Source: Mucilaginibacter paludis DSM 18603 | GTDB taxonomy: Bacteria; Bacteroidota; Bacteroidia; Sphingobacteriales; Sphingobacteriaceae | Assembly: GCF_000166195.2 (NCBI RefSeq) | Contig: NZ_CM001403.1 | Span: 4,978,432 to 5,042,431 of the forward strand | Direction of reading: 5' to 3' | Length of the DNA stretch: 64,000 bases | Shown here: piece after piece, positions 26,601 to 35,888 of the stretch | Layout of the letters: every line of letters starts with the position of its first letter | Numbering within the stretch: position 1 is the first letter of the stretch | Notes under the pieces: model-generated | Databases searched by the model: none | What the model was told of the DNA's origin: nothing | The model's input: the letters and a program-made list of their open reading frames with translations, nothing else | Position numbers and translations under genes: made by a program

Positions 26601-27624
26601 CCCTCAAGGCTTCCACTTCCCTGCGGAATGGGAAAAGCAAACCGCTATGTGGCTGAGTTGGCCGCACAAAGAAGAATCGTGGCCGGGTAAAATAGGCTCT
26701 ATTTATAAACCTTATTGCGAATTTATTAAGGTAGTTTCTGCAGGGCAGTTAGTCCGTATTAATGTGGCTCATTTGCAAATGGAAGGATTCGCCAAAGAGC
26801 AATTGAGTAAAGTTGGTGCCGATCTGTCGAAGATCGAATTTTTTCATTTTCCAACTAATGATGCCTGGTGCCGTGATCATGGTCCGGCGTTTTTGGTCAA
26901 TAGAGATACTAAGAAAAAGGTTGTGGTGGACTGGGGCTACAACGCCTGGGGCGGCAAGTATCCGCCTTATGATCTGGACGATGTAATCCCCACAAAAATC
27001 GCCAATCATTTTGGTTTGCCTGTGTTTAACCCCGGTATTGTGATGGAAGGGGGTTCGGTTGATTTTAACGGCGCTGGTACCCTATTAACTACCACTGCCT
27101 GTTTATTGAACCCGAACCGCAATCCGCATTTAAAACAGGGACAGATAGAAGAGTACTTGCATACCTATTACGGCGCCGAGCAAATATTATGGCTGGGCGA
27201 TGGTATAGTTGGCGACGATACCGATGGGCATATTGATGATATTACCCGCTTTGTAAACCAGGACACCGTGATTACCGTGGTAGAAGAGAATAAAGGCGAC
27301 GATAATTACCACCTGCTGCAAGAAAACCTGCAGGCTTTAAAAACCATGCGGCTGCTTAACGGCAAACAGTTAAATATTGTTGAGTTGCCCATGCCTTCGC
27401 CGGTAGTTTATGATGGGCAACGCCTGCCTGCATCTTATGCCAACTTTTACATCGGCAACGCGGCAGTGGTGGTGCCAACGTACCGTGATAAAAACGATGA
27501 CAAGGCCTTAGCTATTTTGCAGCAATGTTTTACCGACCGGAAAGTTATCGGGATTGATTCTACCGATATCATCTGGGGTTTAGGCAGTTTCCATTGCCTG
27601 AGCCAGCAGGAGCCTGAAGTTTAA
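26593..27624 (+). CDS. aguA: Agmatine deiminase
   Basis: A peptidyl-arginine-deiminase-fold enzyme. Signatures are FPAEWEKQTAMWLSWPH at the N-terminus, WCRDHGPAF, VMEGGSVDFNG, GDDTDGHIDD and the nucleophilic Cys in GSFHCLSQQEP, eight residues from the C-terminus. It converts agmatine to N-carbamoylputrescine for the AguB encoded upstream. Three in-frame ATGs are possible (26548, 26572, 26593). The family start usually lies about eight residues before FPAEW, which fits 26593. The two earlier ATGs would add residues encoded by the cassette repeat. Putrescine synthesis is the expected pathway. Confidence 0.93.
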   Translation: MDFPQGFHFPAEWEKQTAMWLSWPHKEESWPGKIGSIYKPYCEFIKVVSAGQLVRINVAHLQMEGFAKEQLSKVGADLSKIEFFHFPTNDAWCRDHGPAFLVNRDTKKKVVVDWGYNAWGGKYPPYDLDDVIPTKIANHFGLPVFNPGIVMEGGSVDFNGAGTLLTTTACLLNPNRNPHLKQGQIEEYLHTYYGAEQILWLGDGIVGDDTDGHIDDITRFVNQDTVITVVEENKGDDNYHLLQENLQALKTMRLLNGKQLNIVELPMPSPVVYDGQRLPASYANFYIGNAAVVVPTYRDKNDDKALAILQQCFTDRKVIGIDSTDIIWGLGSFHCLSQQEPEV

Positions 27625-27679
27625 ATATCATTTTCAATATCGGGTATTAAAATATAAATTCGCCTAAAACAGAAAAACT

Positions 27680-28660
27680 ATGTCGGCATTGTATCCATTA
27701 AAGTTCAAAACCATTTATAAAGACAAAATATGGGGTGGTAACAAAATCAAAACCTATTTAGGTAAAGATTTTTCGCCGCTGCCCAATTGTGGCGAAACCT
27801 GGGAAATATCGGGTGTTAAGTCCGACGTATCGGTAGTAGAGAGCGGCAGCTTAGCAGGCCAATCATTAGCTGATATTTTAGAAGAGTACAAGGATGAGCT
27901 GGTGGGTAAAAAAGTGTACGACAGGTTTGGCAATATCTTTCCGTTGCTGGTGAAGTTTATCGATGCCAACGACTGGCTTTCTATCCAGGTACACCCCGAT
28001 GATACGCTGGCTAAAGAGCGCCATAACTCGTTCGGCAAAACAGAGATGTGGTATATTATCGAAGCCGATCCGGGTTCAACCCTGATAACCGGCTTTAACC
28101 AGCAGGTTGATGAAAAAATATATTTGGATAAATTAAACAGCGGTCATTTAACCGATATCCTGAATAAGGAAGAGGCTAACGCAGGTGACGTTTTCTTTTT
28201 ACCGGCTGGCCGTGTGCATACGATAGGCAAAGGCTTGTTATTAGCAGAGGTGCAGCAAACATCGGATATTACTTACCGGATTTATGATTTTGACCGCGTT
28301 GACGACAAAGGTAACAAGCGCGAACTGCACACAGAAGAGGCTTTGGCCGCTATTGACTACAAGCAATATCCCGACTACAAAACTCAATATACCCCTCAGA
28401 TTAATGAAGACGTTGCCTTGGTAAGCTGCCCTTACTTTACAACCAACGTAATGGAATTTACCGAAGGGACAACCAAAGATTACTCTGATCTTGATTCATT
28501 TGTAATATACATTTGTGTGGCCGGTGCTTATAGCCTGGTATACCAAAATGAAACTTATGAAGTAAAAATGGGCGAATGTATTTTGCTGCCCAATACCGTG
28601 AATCAGGTTGAAATTAAAACAGAATCGGGTTTTAAAATTCTGGAAAGTTATATCGCGTAA
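27680..28660 (+). CDS. manA: Mannose-6-phosphate isomerase, class I
   Basis: A 326-residue cupin enzyme of the short Bacillus-like ManA group. It has IWGGNKIKTYLGKDF, the zinc-binding QVHPDD with GKTEMWYI, and LPAGRVHTIGKGLLLAEVQQTSDITYRIYDFDR (in pieces), which holds the active-site Arg. It interconverts mannose-6-phosphate and fructose-6-phosphate, feeding GDP-mannose synthesis. It follows aguA by 55 bp and ends at a bidirectional terminator. Confidence 0.95.
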   Translation: MSALYPLKFKTIYKDKIWGGNKIKTYLGKDFSPLPNCGETWEISGVKSDVSVVESGSLAGQSLADILEEYKDELVGKKVYDRFGNIFPLLVKFIDANDWLSIQVHPDDTLAKERHNSFGKTEMWYIIEADPGSTLITGFNQQVDEKIYLDKLNSGHLTDILNKEEANAGDVFFLPAGRVHTIGKGLLLAEVQQTSDITYRIYDFDRVDDKGNKRELHTEEALAAIDYKQYPDYKTQYTPQINEDVALVSCPYFTTNVMEFTEGTTKDYSDLDSFVIYICVAGAYSLVYQNETYEVKMGECILLPNTVNQVEIKTESGFKILESYIA

Positions 28661-28673
28661 GCTGATCATGAAT

Positions 28674-28716
28674 AAAAAAGGTCCGGCAATCTTTAAAGAT
28701 CCGGACCTTTTTTATT
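28674..28716. terminator. Bidirectional terminator after manA
   Basis: Perfect 13-bp stem AAAAAAGGTCCGG / CCGGACCTTTTTT with a 14-nt loop. It serves manA and the convergent receiver gene, whose stop is at 28720. Confidence 0.92.
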
Positions 28717-28719
28717 TAC

Positions 28720-29127
28720 TTAGGCGGCTTCCTTAAATAGCTCAAGTAATTTATCGTAAGTAACAGGCTTAACTACATAGTCTGTAATGTGCGATATATT
28801 TTTTGCCCTGTTAATATCTTCTTGGTTGATAGAGGAGCTAACCATGTAAACGGTGATCTTTTTCCCCAAAGTTGGTTTAATGCGGGCATAATTTTCCATG
28901 AAATCCCAGCCGTCCATTACAGGCATGTTGATATCCAGGAAGATGACATCAGGTAACTTGCAGTTGTTATCCGGGTTTATCAAAAAGTCAATCGCCTCTT
29001 TTCCGTTCGGAAATTCTATTAAATTTGATGATAGTTGCTTTAAAGACATTAATTTCTTTAATCCGTACACGTAGATCTTGTCATCGTCTACTACGCACAC
29101 GGTGTTAATGGGTTTTAGGATTGTCAT
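28720..29127 (-). CDS. Single-domain response regulator (CheY-like)
   Basis: A 135-residue receiver domain with no output domain. The acidic pocket is DDD at residues 14-16, the phospho-acceptor is Asp65 (FLDINMP), the switch Ser is in YMVSSS and the Lys is in VVKPVTY. It lies 16 bp downstream of the PAS kinase on the same strand, which makes it the likely phosphotransfer partner. With no DNA-binding domain it must act by protein contact or pass phosphate onward. Confidence 0.92.
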   Translation of the reverse strand: MTILKPINTVCVVDDDKIYVYGLKKLMSLKQLSSNLIEFPNGKEAIDFLINPDNNCKLPDVIFLDINMPVMDGWDFMENYARIKPTLGKKITVYMVSSSINQEDINRAKNISHITDYVVKPVTYDKLLELFKEAA

Positions 29128-29143
29128 TTACGATTTGGGGAAT

Positions 29144-30670
29144 TTATATTAACTTAATTGTAAATAGTGTGCCAATATTTACGGTGCTTTCAATTTTTAT
29201 ACTTCCGCCTAAGGATTCAATTTGATTTCGGGTGATAAATAAGCCAATGCCTTTGGCATTAGCATTTTGATGAAATGTTTTATACATCCCAAATACCTTG
29301 TCGCCATATTTTTCCAAATCTATCCCCAGGCCATTATCCGCAAAGGTTAAATAAGTATGCCCATCTTCCAAATATGTTTTGCAAGTAATTTCCGGCCTGC
29401 GCTCCGGATTGCGGTATTTGAGCGAGTTAGTAGCCAGGTTTAAAAAAATGCTTTCAAGGTATGCCGGTACATAGTTAACTGTGGGGCATAAACTAAAATC
29501 GCTGTAAATTAAAGCATTGGTTTCTGTGATGTTGTTATTAATGGCGTTTAATACGTTATTAAAAGTTGTATCAAAATCAACTTCTTTACGGTCGTTGTTA
29601 ATCTCTGTCTGAATTTTTACTATTTCGTTTAAATGCTCAATAGTGGTAGCTAAGCTGTTACTAATAGAGCGTATATGCGTAAATATTTCTTTTTGCTCAT
29701 CTTCCGAGATCTCTTCTTCAAACAAATTGACCATAAACTCAAGGTTGCCCGAGTGCGACCGTAAGTTGTGTGATACGATATGGGCAAAATTCTGCAAGCG
29801 TTTATTCTGATCGCTTAACAGGTCAAGCGATTTTTGCAGGTTAAGCTCTTTTAGCTTATCGTCGTTAATGTTTTGGAATATGCCTCTTATGGCAACGCAG
29901 TTTCCGTGTTCATCAATAACGGGCACACCCTTGGTGCGTATCCAAACTACATTATCTTTAGCAGTTCTAAATTTAAGTTCAAGGTCATACGCCTGGCAGT
30001 GTTCAATACAATTTTTTACAGCCCTGGCAACAGTTTCGCGATAGCCGGGCTCATAAAAATTATGGGTAGTTTCAATGTCCGGTTGTTCGTGCTCATCTAA
30101 TTCATGTATGTCGTAAACCTCTTTTGACCAAATGAGCTCATTGGTGATCACATCCAGTTCCCAACCACCTATGCGGGCAATTTTATTAGTTTCGTTAAGT
30201 AAAAATTCGTTTTTCTTTAAGTTGAGTTCGTTGCGCTTTTTAGAATCTATATCTATTACTGCGCCAAGCATTCTTAACGGTTTGCCTTCCTGGTTAAGCC
30301 AGGCTTTGCCGGTGCTCTCAAACCAACGATAGCCGTCTGCTTTGGTTAGCATCCGGAATTCAACTTTATAGCGGGTTTTATGATGAAGATGATTTTGAAA
30401 GGAATTATAAACAGTTTCTCTGTCGCTTGGGTGTACAATGTGGTTTAAAAAAAAGCTATAATTTTGTTCGATCTCGCCATAATTATAGCCCAGTAACTCG
30501 CAAAACTTGGGTGACCACCAGGCTTCTTCGGTTTCAATGCCGCGCTCCCATAAGCCGATATTGGTACTCTCAATAAGGTTATGCAGTTGGGTGTTCAATA
30601 AATAATGGTCGCCTATTGCATCACACCCCTCGGGGTTTTCGCCAATATTTAAATATGTTTTATCTGGCAT
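29144..30670 (-). CDS. Soluble PAS-PAS sensor histidine kinase
   Basis: A 508-residue kinase without membrane helices. Two PAS/PAC units cover about residues 28-150 and 160-280. The H-box is FAHIVSHNLRSHSG near residue 300, and the ATPase has the N-box FLNLATNSLKY, the G1 box FADNGLGIDL and a G2-like KGIGLFITR. Kinases of this SHNLR type are abundant in Bacteroidota. It would sense a cytoplasmic signal through the PAS domains and phosphorylate the receiver encoded next. The signal is unknown. Confidence 0.93.
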   Translation of the reverse strand: MPDKTYLNIGENPEGCDAIGDHYLLNTQLHNLIESTNIGLWERGIETEEAWWSPKFCELLGYNYGEIEQNYSFFLNHIVHPSDRETVYNSFQNHLHHKTRYKVEFRMLTKADGYRWFESTGKAWLNQEGKPLRMLGAVIDIDSKKRNELNLKKNEFLLNETNKIARIGGWELDVITNELIWSKEVYDIHELDEHEQPDIETTHNFYEPGYRETVARAVKNCIEHCQAYDLELKFRTAKDNVVWIRTKGVPVIDEHGNCVAIRGIFQNINDDKLKELNLQKSLDLLSDQNKRLQNFAHIVSHNLRSHSGNLEFMVNLFEEEISEDEQKEIFTHIRSISNSLATTIEHLNEIVKIQTEINNDRKEVDFDTTFNNVLNAINNNITETNALIYSDFSLCPTVNYVPAYLESIFLNLATNSLKYRNPERRPEITCKTYLEDGHTYLTFADNGLGIDLEKYGDKVFGMYKTFHQNANAKGIGLFITRNQIESLGGSIKIESTVNIGTLFTIKLI

Positions 30671-31117
30671 ATGCAGTTTCGTAATCGCTCTTTAACAGAT
30701 GTAATAATAAACGATATAAAATATTAGTTACAGATTACAAAAAAACACAAAGTAGTGTTGATCTTAGTTTTTAAGCATCAGGTGGTTACAATCAGTACGA
30801 GGCCTTAAATAGCCTCAAGCGACTTCTAATTATTATATAGACTTCGTAAAAATATAAATATTAACCCAAATACAAAAAATCATTGCAAAATACAAGGTTT
30901 AAGTAATTATGCGTTGCGAAAGTGGTATTTGCCAGCTTAATATACTGGTATGGAGTTTAATACAACACTTGATCTTAAAAATATACAGTGATTTTTTATT
31001 CTGAGGAATTTGATGCCTGATTTTAAACTGATAGTTATAAAACTGATGATATTGGTTAAGTTTTGGGTTTTGGTATGCTATTGGATTATACTTTAATAAC
31101 ACTAAAATTTTGACATT
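30671..31117. other. 447-bp AT-rich gap without a recognised gene
   Basis: Lies between the histidine kinase start and a small plus-strand gene. One minus-strand frame of 67 codons (30899-31102) has no coding character. No convincing hairpin, repeat or promoter was seen. Confidence 0.5.
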
Positions 31118-31261
31118 ATGAAAACCCGTAAAATCAATATCATAGAAGCGCTTTTCGCAATCAAGTTTGACAAAGAATTGCAGGCAATCCTGAAGCGGGA
31201 TATCAAAGCTATCAAATCGAGCATATCTTCAGCCGTTAACCCTAACCAGATAGCAGTTTAG
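31118..31261 (+). CDS. Small helical protein, 47 residues, unknown
   Basis: The frame starts MKTRKINIIEALFAIKF and is predicted to be helical and basic (EL QAILKRDIKAIKSS), ending in NPNQIAV. It is followed by another small gene 65 bp later on the same strand. Codon choice resembles the neighbouring real genes, but the short length leaves doubt. No family is recognised. Confidence 0.4.
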   Translation: MKTRKINIIEALFAIKFDKELQAILKRDIKAIKSSISSAVNPNQIAV

Positions 31262-31326
31262 GTTTATGTTGCTTTTTAAATGAGCCCCCGATTTATTAAT
31301 TGTTCAATAAAATTTAAACTAATATC

Positions 31327-31554
31327 ATGAGCCAACCTCTACGATTAACTTATCAGAATTCGGATATTATGTTTTATATCCTGAATGAAAAACCATCAGA
31401 AACACATCAAAAAATTGATGTGTCAGTAAAAGGCGAAACTTATCAGCTGCACAAATCGGCTGGAAAGTGGGAGCTAAATGGCGATATCAATAATCCTGAA
31501 TACAACCTTATTAATGCAATTGGTAATGTAATAGCATTACGTTATCGAATTTAA
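31327..31554 (+). CDS. Small protein, 75 residues, unknown
   Basis: The frame begins MSQPLRLTYQNSDIMFYIL and has alternating charged and hydrophobic residues that suggest a small beta-rich domain (QKIDVSVKGETYQLHK), ending in NAIGNVIALRYRI. It has no signal peptide or membrane helix. It stands between a 47-residue frame and the convergent hppD. No function is proposed. Confidence 0.5.
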   Translation: MSQPLRLTYQNSDIMFYILNEKPSETHQKIDVSVKGETYQLHKSAGKWELNGDINNPEYNLINAIGNVIALRYRI

Positions 31555-31664
31555 TTTTCGGCTGTTAATAAAATTGCCCATAATATAGGCCGCAATAATT
31601 AAGTGGTTGCAGTTAATATAAAATGAGATCTTGTACGATTGCGCACAAGATCCCATTCATTTTA

Positions 31665-32810
31665 TTATAAATTTCCCCTCAGTTCCTGTTCGCGTTCAAT
31701 AGCTTCAAACAGGGCTTTAAAATTGCCGGCACCGAATGATTTGGCACCCTTGCGCTGAATGATCTCGAAAAAAACCGTAGGCCTGTCTTCTACAGGTTTA
31801 GTAAATATTTGCAGCAAATAACCTTCATCGTCGCGGTCAACCAGTATTCCTAATTGTTTTAGTGGCTCCAGATTTTCGTCAATGTGCCCTACACGTTCAG
31901 TCAGGGTATCATAATAGGTAGTTGGTACAGTTAAAAATTCAATGCCACGGCTTTGCAATTTGGTTACAGTATCTACAATATCATGCGTGGCCAGGGCAAG
32001 GTGTTGTACGCCTTCGCCCTCGTAAAACTCCAGGTATTCTTCAATCTGCGATTTCTTTTTACCTTCTGCTGGTTCGTTAATCGGGAATTTAACGTAGCCG
32101 TTGCCATTACTCATCACCTTGCTCATTAATGCAGAGTATTCGGTTGAGATAGCTTTATCATCAAAAGTGAGGATGTTTTTAAAACCCAATACGTCTTCGT
32201 AAAAGTTAACCCATTGGTTCATTTTATTCCAGCCTACGTTGCCTACACAATGGTCAACATATAATAATCCGGTTGGCTCAGGGTTATAGGTTGATTTCAT
32301 TTTTTGATAGCCTGGTAAAAACGGGCCGTTATAATTTTTGCGCTCTACAAATAAGTGAACGGTTTCGCCATAAAGGTAAATGCCGCTTGTGCGTACTTCG
32401 CCATGTTCATCAGTAATGGTTTGAGGCTCCTGGAAGGGTTTGGCACCACGGCTAACAGTTTGTTTAAAGGCGTCGTAAGCATCATCAACCCATAATGCAA
32501 GTACCTTAACGCCATCGCCATGTTTTTTAATGTGCTCGGCAATGGGGTGGTCCGAGTGCATCGGGGTGGTTAATACCAGCCTGATTTTGCCTTGCTGTAA
32601 TACGTACGATGCCCTGTCGCGCACGCCCGTTTCCGGGCCTGCATAGGCCAGGCTTTGAAAACCGAAAGCTGTTTTATAAAAGTGGGCCGCTTGCTTAGCA
32701 TTGCCTACATAAAATTCTACATAGTCGGTACCGTTAAGCGGTAAGAAATCATTATTTAGCTGCCCTAAGTTTTCTACCGCGGGTAATGCATTTACAAAAG
32801 TTGTTTCCAT
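31665..32810 (-). CDS. hppD: 4-hydroxyphenylpyruvate dioxygenase
   Basis: Two vicinal-oxygen-chelate halves. The first has DYVEFYVGNAKQAAHFY; the second carries the Fe(II) ligands in YVDHCVGNV, GVQHLALAT and the C-terminal FFEIIQRKG. The frame extends to 32903, but the family normally begins shortly before the first half, so the ATG at 32810 (METTFVNALP, 381 residues) is preferred. It turns 4-hydroxyphenylpyruvate into homogentisate in tyrosine breakdown. hmgA lies 173 bp upstream on the same strand, with a fumarylacetoacetase-family gene beyond it. Confidence 0.95.
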   Translation of the reverse strand: METTFVNALPAVENLGQLNNDFLPLNGTDYVEFYVGNAKQAAHFYKTAFGFQSLAYAGPETGVRDRASYVLQQGKIRLVLTTPMHSDHPIAEHIKKHGDGVKVLALWVDDAYDAFKQTVSRGAKPFQEPQTITDEHGEVRTSGIYLYGETVHLFVERKNYNGPFLPGYQKMKSTYNPEPTGLLYVDHCVGNVGWNKMNQWVNFYEDVLGFKNILTFDDKAISTEYSALMSKVMSNGNGYVKFPINEPAEGKKKSQIEEYLEFYEGEGVQHLALATHDIVDTVTKLQSRGIEFLTVPTTYYDTLTERVGHIDENLEPLKQLGILVDRDDEGYLLQIFTKPVEDRPTVFFEIIQRKGAKSFGAGNFKALFEAIEREQELRGNL

Positions 32811-32982
32811 GTATGTGATTGTGTGTTTCGTTTGTTTTAATTGTTCTGCTAACTCGGGATTTGTCAAGGATAAAGTGTCGGTTATCGTTGTTAAAGTCAT
32901 CAATAATCAACCAGGAATGCCGGATTTTGACTCACGACTCCGGACTAAGTACTCTTGACTAACACTAACTTTTAGTTAAGCT

Positions 32983-34137
32983 TTATTGCCAGCTTTTATA
33001 GTAATTCTCGTCTTCTATTTTTAACGCTTCTTCGGTTATCATCAACGGGTGGAAGGGGTCTATCATCACAGCAAGTTCCTGGGTTGCTTCTTTACCGATT
33101 GATTTTTCTACCGTTCCGGGATGCGGGCCGTGCGGGATGCCTCCGGGGTGGAGCGTTATCTGGCCCTTTACCACGCTTTTGCGGCTCATAAAGTCGCCGT
33201 CTACATAATACAAAACCTCGTCGCTGTCTACATTGCTATGGTTGTAAGGGGCCGGTATGGATAGGGGATGGTAATCGTATTTACGCGGAACAAAGGAGCA
33301 GATGACAAAGTTATTCCCTTCAAAGGTTTGATGAACAGGTGGCGGCTGATGCAGACGGCCCGTAATGGGCTCAAAATCGTGAATGGAAAATGCCCAGGGA
33401 TAATGGAAACCATCCCAGCCAATAAAATCGAAAGGATGCGTGCCGTAAATATAAGGGTAGATGAGGCCCTGTTTTTTGATCAGTATTTTAAAGTCGCCCT
33501 TTTCATCGTGCGTTTCCAGGTTCGATGGTCGCCTGATGTCGCGCTCGCAATAGGGGGAATGTTCCATCAATTGCCCGTAATGGTTACGGTAACGCTTGGG
33601 CGACCGGATAGGACTAAAACTTTCTGTAATAAACAAGCGGTTATCTTCCGTGTCAAATTCCAGTTGATAAATGGTTCCTCTTGGCACTACCAGGTAATCG
33701 CCATAAGTAAATTTAATCTCCCCGAACCCTGTTTTTAACTTACCCGAACCTACATGGATAAAAATCACCTCGTCGGCCTGGCTATTCTTATAAAAATAGT
33801 CCGTCATGGATTTGCGCGGGGCAGCCAGTGAGATATGCAGGTCTTGATTGACCAGAACCGGTTTACGGCTTTGCAGATAGTCATCCTCGGGTTTTACATT
33901 GAAACCTATCAGGCTGGTATGCTTTAAGTGCTTCTCGCGTGCTATTTTAGGTTCAACCGAATACGGCTCGCCTAAGGCTTTTACAATAGTTGGGGGATAG
34001 CAATGATAAACCAGCGAGTACAGGCTCGAAAACCCTTCTGTAGAAACCAGTTCCTCTGCATACAATTCGCCATCGGGCTTACGAAAAATGGTGTGCCTTT
34101 TTGGAGGAATGGTACCTAATGTATGGTAAATAGGCAT
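32983..34137 (-). CDS. hmgA: Homogentisate 1,2-dioxygenase
   Basis: A 384-residue cupin dioxygenase. The N-terminal half has DEVIFIHVGSGKLKT and YLVVPRGTIYQLEF. The iron-site segments are YNHSNVDSDEVLYY and HPGGIPHGPHPG near the C-terminus. It opens the ring of homogentisate to maleylacetoacetate. It is shorter than the mammalian enzyme (about 445), as is usual for the bacterial short form. hppD follows it on the same strand, while a fumarylacetoacetase-family gene is divergent 450 bp away; a maleylacetoacetate isomerase is not in this window. Confidence 0.95.
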   Translation of the reverse strand: MPIYHTLGTIPPKRHTIFRKPDGELYAEELVSTEGFSSLYSLVYHCYPPTIVKALGEPYSVEPKIAREKHLKHTSLIGFNVKPEDDYLQSRKPVLVNQDLHISLAAPRKSMTDYFYKNSQADEVIFIHVGSGKLKTGFGEIKFTYGDYLVVPRGTIYQLEFDTEDNRLFITESFSPIRSPKRYRNHYGQLMEHSPYCERDIRRPSNLETHDEKGDFKILIKKQGLIYPYIYGTHPFDFIGWDGFHYPWAFSIHDFEPITGRLHQPPPVHQTFEGNNFVICSFVPRKYDYHPLSIPAPYNHSNVDSDEVLYYVDGDFMSRKSVVKGQITLHPGGIPHGPHPGTVEKSIGKEATQELAVMIDPFHPLMITEEALKIEDENYYKSWQ

Positions 34138-34150
34138 GGTGCTTAATTAA

Positions 34151-34182
34151 GTTGTAAAGTTTGAACGTTGTAAAGTTGAAAC
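34151..34182 (+). repeat. Tandem 16-bp repeat upstream of hmgA
   Basis: GTTGTAAAGTTTGAAC and GTTGTAAAGTTGAAAC stand head to tail just before hmgA. They may be part of the hmgA leader or a simple duplicated word. Confidence 0.5.
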
Positions 34183-34297
34183 GCTATCGGGTTTGAAAGT
34201 TGTTTAAGCTTTCAGAAGAAGAAGAGTTGCTGAAGTTCAAAATAAAATGGCAAGGCAGACTTACCGCATTTCAATTTTGAAATAGTTCAACAAGAAA

Positions 34298-34411
34298 TTA
34301 CAGAGAATATTGGGCGAAGATAATTTTGGTGAGCATCGCATAACGAAACGAGGCCGCCACGTTGGTGGAGATAAGTCCTTGTTTCAGATATTGATACTTG
34401 TTGAAGTTCAT
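34298..34411 (-). CDS. Possible 37-residue protein, unknown
   Basis: The short frame MNFNKYQYLKQGLISTNVAA and the rest uses codons much like nearby real genes, unlike the AT-rich flanks. A TAACTTTG box (34430-34423, minus strand) lies 11 bp upstream. It sits in the 452-bp gap between hmgA and the fumarylacetoacetase-family gene. It could also be part of an untranslated leader. Confidence is low. Confidence 0.25.
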   Translation of the reverse strand: MNFNKYQYLKQGLISTNVAASFRYAMLTKIIFAQYSL

Positions 34412-34589
34412 ATTGGTGTAAGCAAAGTTAGGTTTAATTAGTTTATGATGCAAACATAATTTTGGTGGGCAGGGGCGTTGCAATATTTTCAAAATGTTTA
34501 GCTTTGATCAACCAACTATCATTAGTAACCGCTATAACAACCGGCTGATTTAATTATATCCCTTATTAAAAAAATTAAATAATCATCAC

Positions 34590-35612
34590 ATGAAGTTAGT
34601 ATCGTATAAAACAGAAGATCGTGAACATTTGGGTGTGTTTGTAAACGGGCATATCTATAATCTCCATTCGTGCGATAAGTTGATCCCCGATAATATGAAA
34701 GATTTTTTATGTGAGGGAGAAGAACTGATGGAACACGCCAAGCATGTACATCACGGCATTCAATCGGGCAAAATAGAAGCCCGGGAAGAAGTGTTTTTTG
34801 AAGTTATTGCCCCGGTGCCATACCCCGCATCGTGCCGGGATGCTTACGCTTTCAGGCAGCATGTAGAAACCGCCCGCCGTAACCGCAAGGTTGGCATGAT
34901 TGCCGAGTTTGACCAATATCCTATATTTTATTTTACCAACCATAACGCCATACAGGGCCCTGGTGATATTGAATGCATGCCCGACCATTTTGAGAAGCTT
35001 GATTTTGAATTGGAAGTGGCCGTAGTGCTTAACAAAAAAGGGCGTAACATTAAAGCCAGCGAAGCCGATAGCTACATAGCAGGCTTTATGATTATGAACG
35101 ATATGAGCGCCCGCACCCTGCAGATGGAAGAAATGCTGCTGAACCTGGGCCCAGCCAAAGGCAAGGATTTTTCGACCGTGATTGGCCCCTGGTTAGTAAC
35201 CCCTGATGAATTGGAGCCGTACAAAGTAGCCCCCAAGCCGGGCCATACTGGCAATAGTTACGACCTGAAAATGAAATGCTGGGTGAACGGCAAAGAAGTA
35301 TCAAGCGGCTCCATGGCCGACATGGAGTGGACCTTTGCCGAAATTATAGAGCGTTGCGCCTACGGCTGCGATGTTTTACCCGGAGATGTAATAGGCTCTG
35401 GAACGGTTGGCACCGGATGCTTTTTAGAGCTTAACGGCGCCGGATTATTAAATGATCCTGACTATCAAACGCAATGGCTGCAACCTGGCGATATTGTTGA
35501 AATGGAAGTTACCGGGCTTGGGGCGTTGAGCAACACCATTATCAAAGCGAACAGCGATTTTTCTATATTGAATTTAAAGAAGGTTGGGGTGGTTGAAAAG
35601 TTGAGAGCTTGA
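34590..35612 (+). CDS. Fumarylacetoacetate hydrolase family protein
   Basis: A 340-residue FAH-fold protein. The N-terminal part has DAYAFRQHVETARRNRK. The metal-binding core shows DFELEVAVVL, IMNDMSARTLQ and GKDFSTVIGPWLVTPDEL, and the C-terminal part has DVIGSGTVGTGCFLELNG. It probably splits fumarylacetoacetate to fumarate and acetoacetate, the last step after hmgA. Other FAH-fold enzymes act on related 2,4-dioxo acids, but the neighbours hppD and hmgA make this role likely. It is divergent from hmgA. Confidence 0.88.
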   Translation: MKLVSYKTEDREHLGVFVNGHIYNLHSCDKLIPDNMKDFLCEGEELMEHAKHVHHGIQSGKIEAREEVFFEVIAPVPYPASCRDAYAFRQHVETARRNRKVGMIAEFDQYPIFYFTNHNAIQGPGDIECMPDHFEKLDFELEVAVVLNKKGRNIKASEADSYIAGFMIMNDMSARTLQMEEMLLNLGPAKGKDFSTVIGPWLVTPDELEPYKVAPKPGHTGNSYDLKMKCWVNGKEVSSGSMADMEWTFAEIIERCAYGCDVLPGDVIGSGTVGTGCFLELNGAGLLNDPDYQTQWLQPGDIVEMEVTGLGALSNTIIKANSDFSILNLKKVGVVEKLRA

Positions 35613-35753
35613 TTATGGAGGGGGGAAGATTTGTCAGTAAAAGATTAGAATATTAGTATAGAATGTATTTATTATTTCAGTAGCCGACGGTTTTTAATTA
35701 AATGACATTTCTGTGATATTTCAAAAAGTGGCGATTCTGAGCAGGAAATGCAC

Positions 35754-35797
35754 TTTTTCGACTCTTATAGATTAATTAATCTATAAGAGTCGAAAAA
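35754..35797. repeat. 44-bp perfect palindrome
   Basis: Two 22-nt arms without a spacer, centred at 35775/35776 on TTAA; the left arm runs TTTTTCGACTC... and the right ends ...GAGTCGAAAAA. As RNA it has the U-tract on the 5' side and A-tract on the 3' side, so it is not a standard terminator on either strand. It lies 135 bp before three small accessory genes. Confidence 0.9.
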
Positions 35798-35827
35798 AGC
35801 TAAAGTTATTATTTTACCGATTTTTCG

Positions 35828-35859
35828 TTTGAATTTCGTTTTTTTTTCATATATATTTG
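35828..35859 (+). promoter_or_regulatory. Promoter of the three-gene mini-operon
   Basis: TTTG (35828-35831) and TATATTTG (35852-35859) match both Bacteroidota promoter elements with a 20-bp spacer. The first ATG follows 29 bp later. Confidence 0.65.
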
Positions 35860-35888
35860 TATGATAAATTATTAAAATAACATTAATT

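Noticed and set aside
30899..31102. 67-codon minus-strand frame
   Set aside because: Very AT-rich composition (Asn/Tyr/Gln/Ile run), no start signal and no resemblance to any family; looks like chance.
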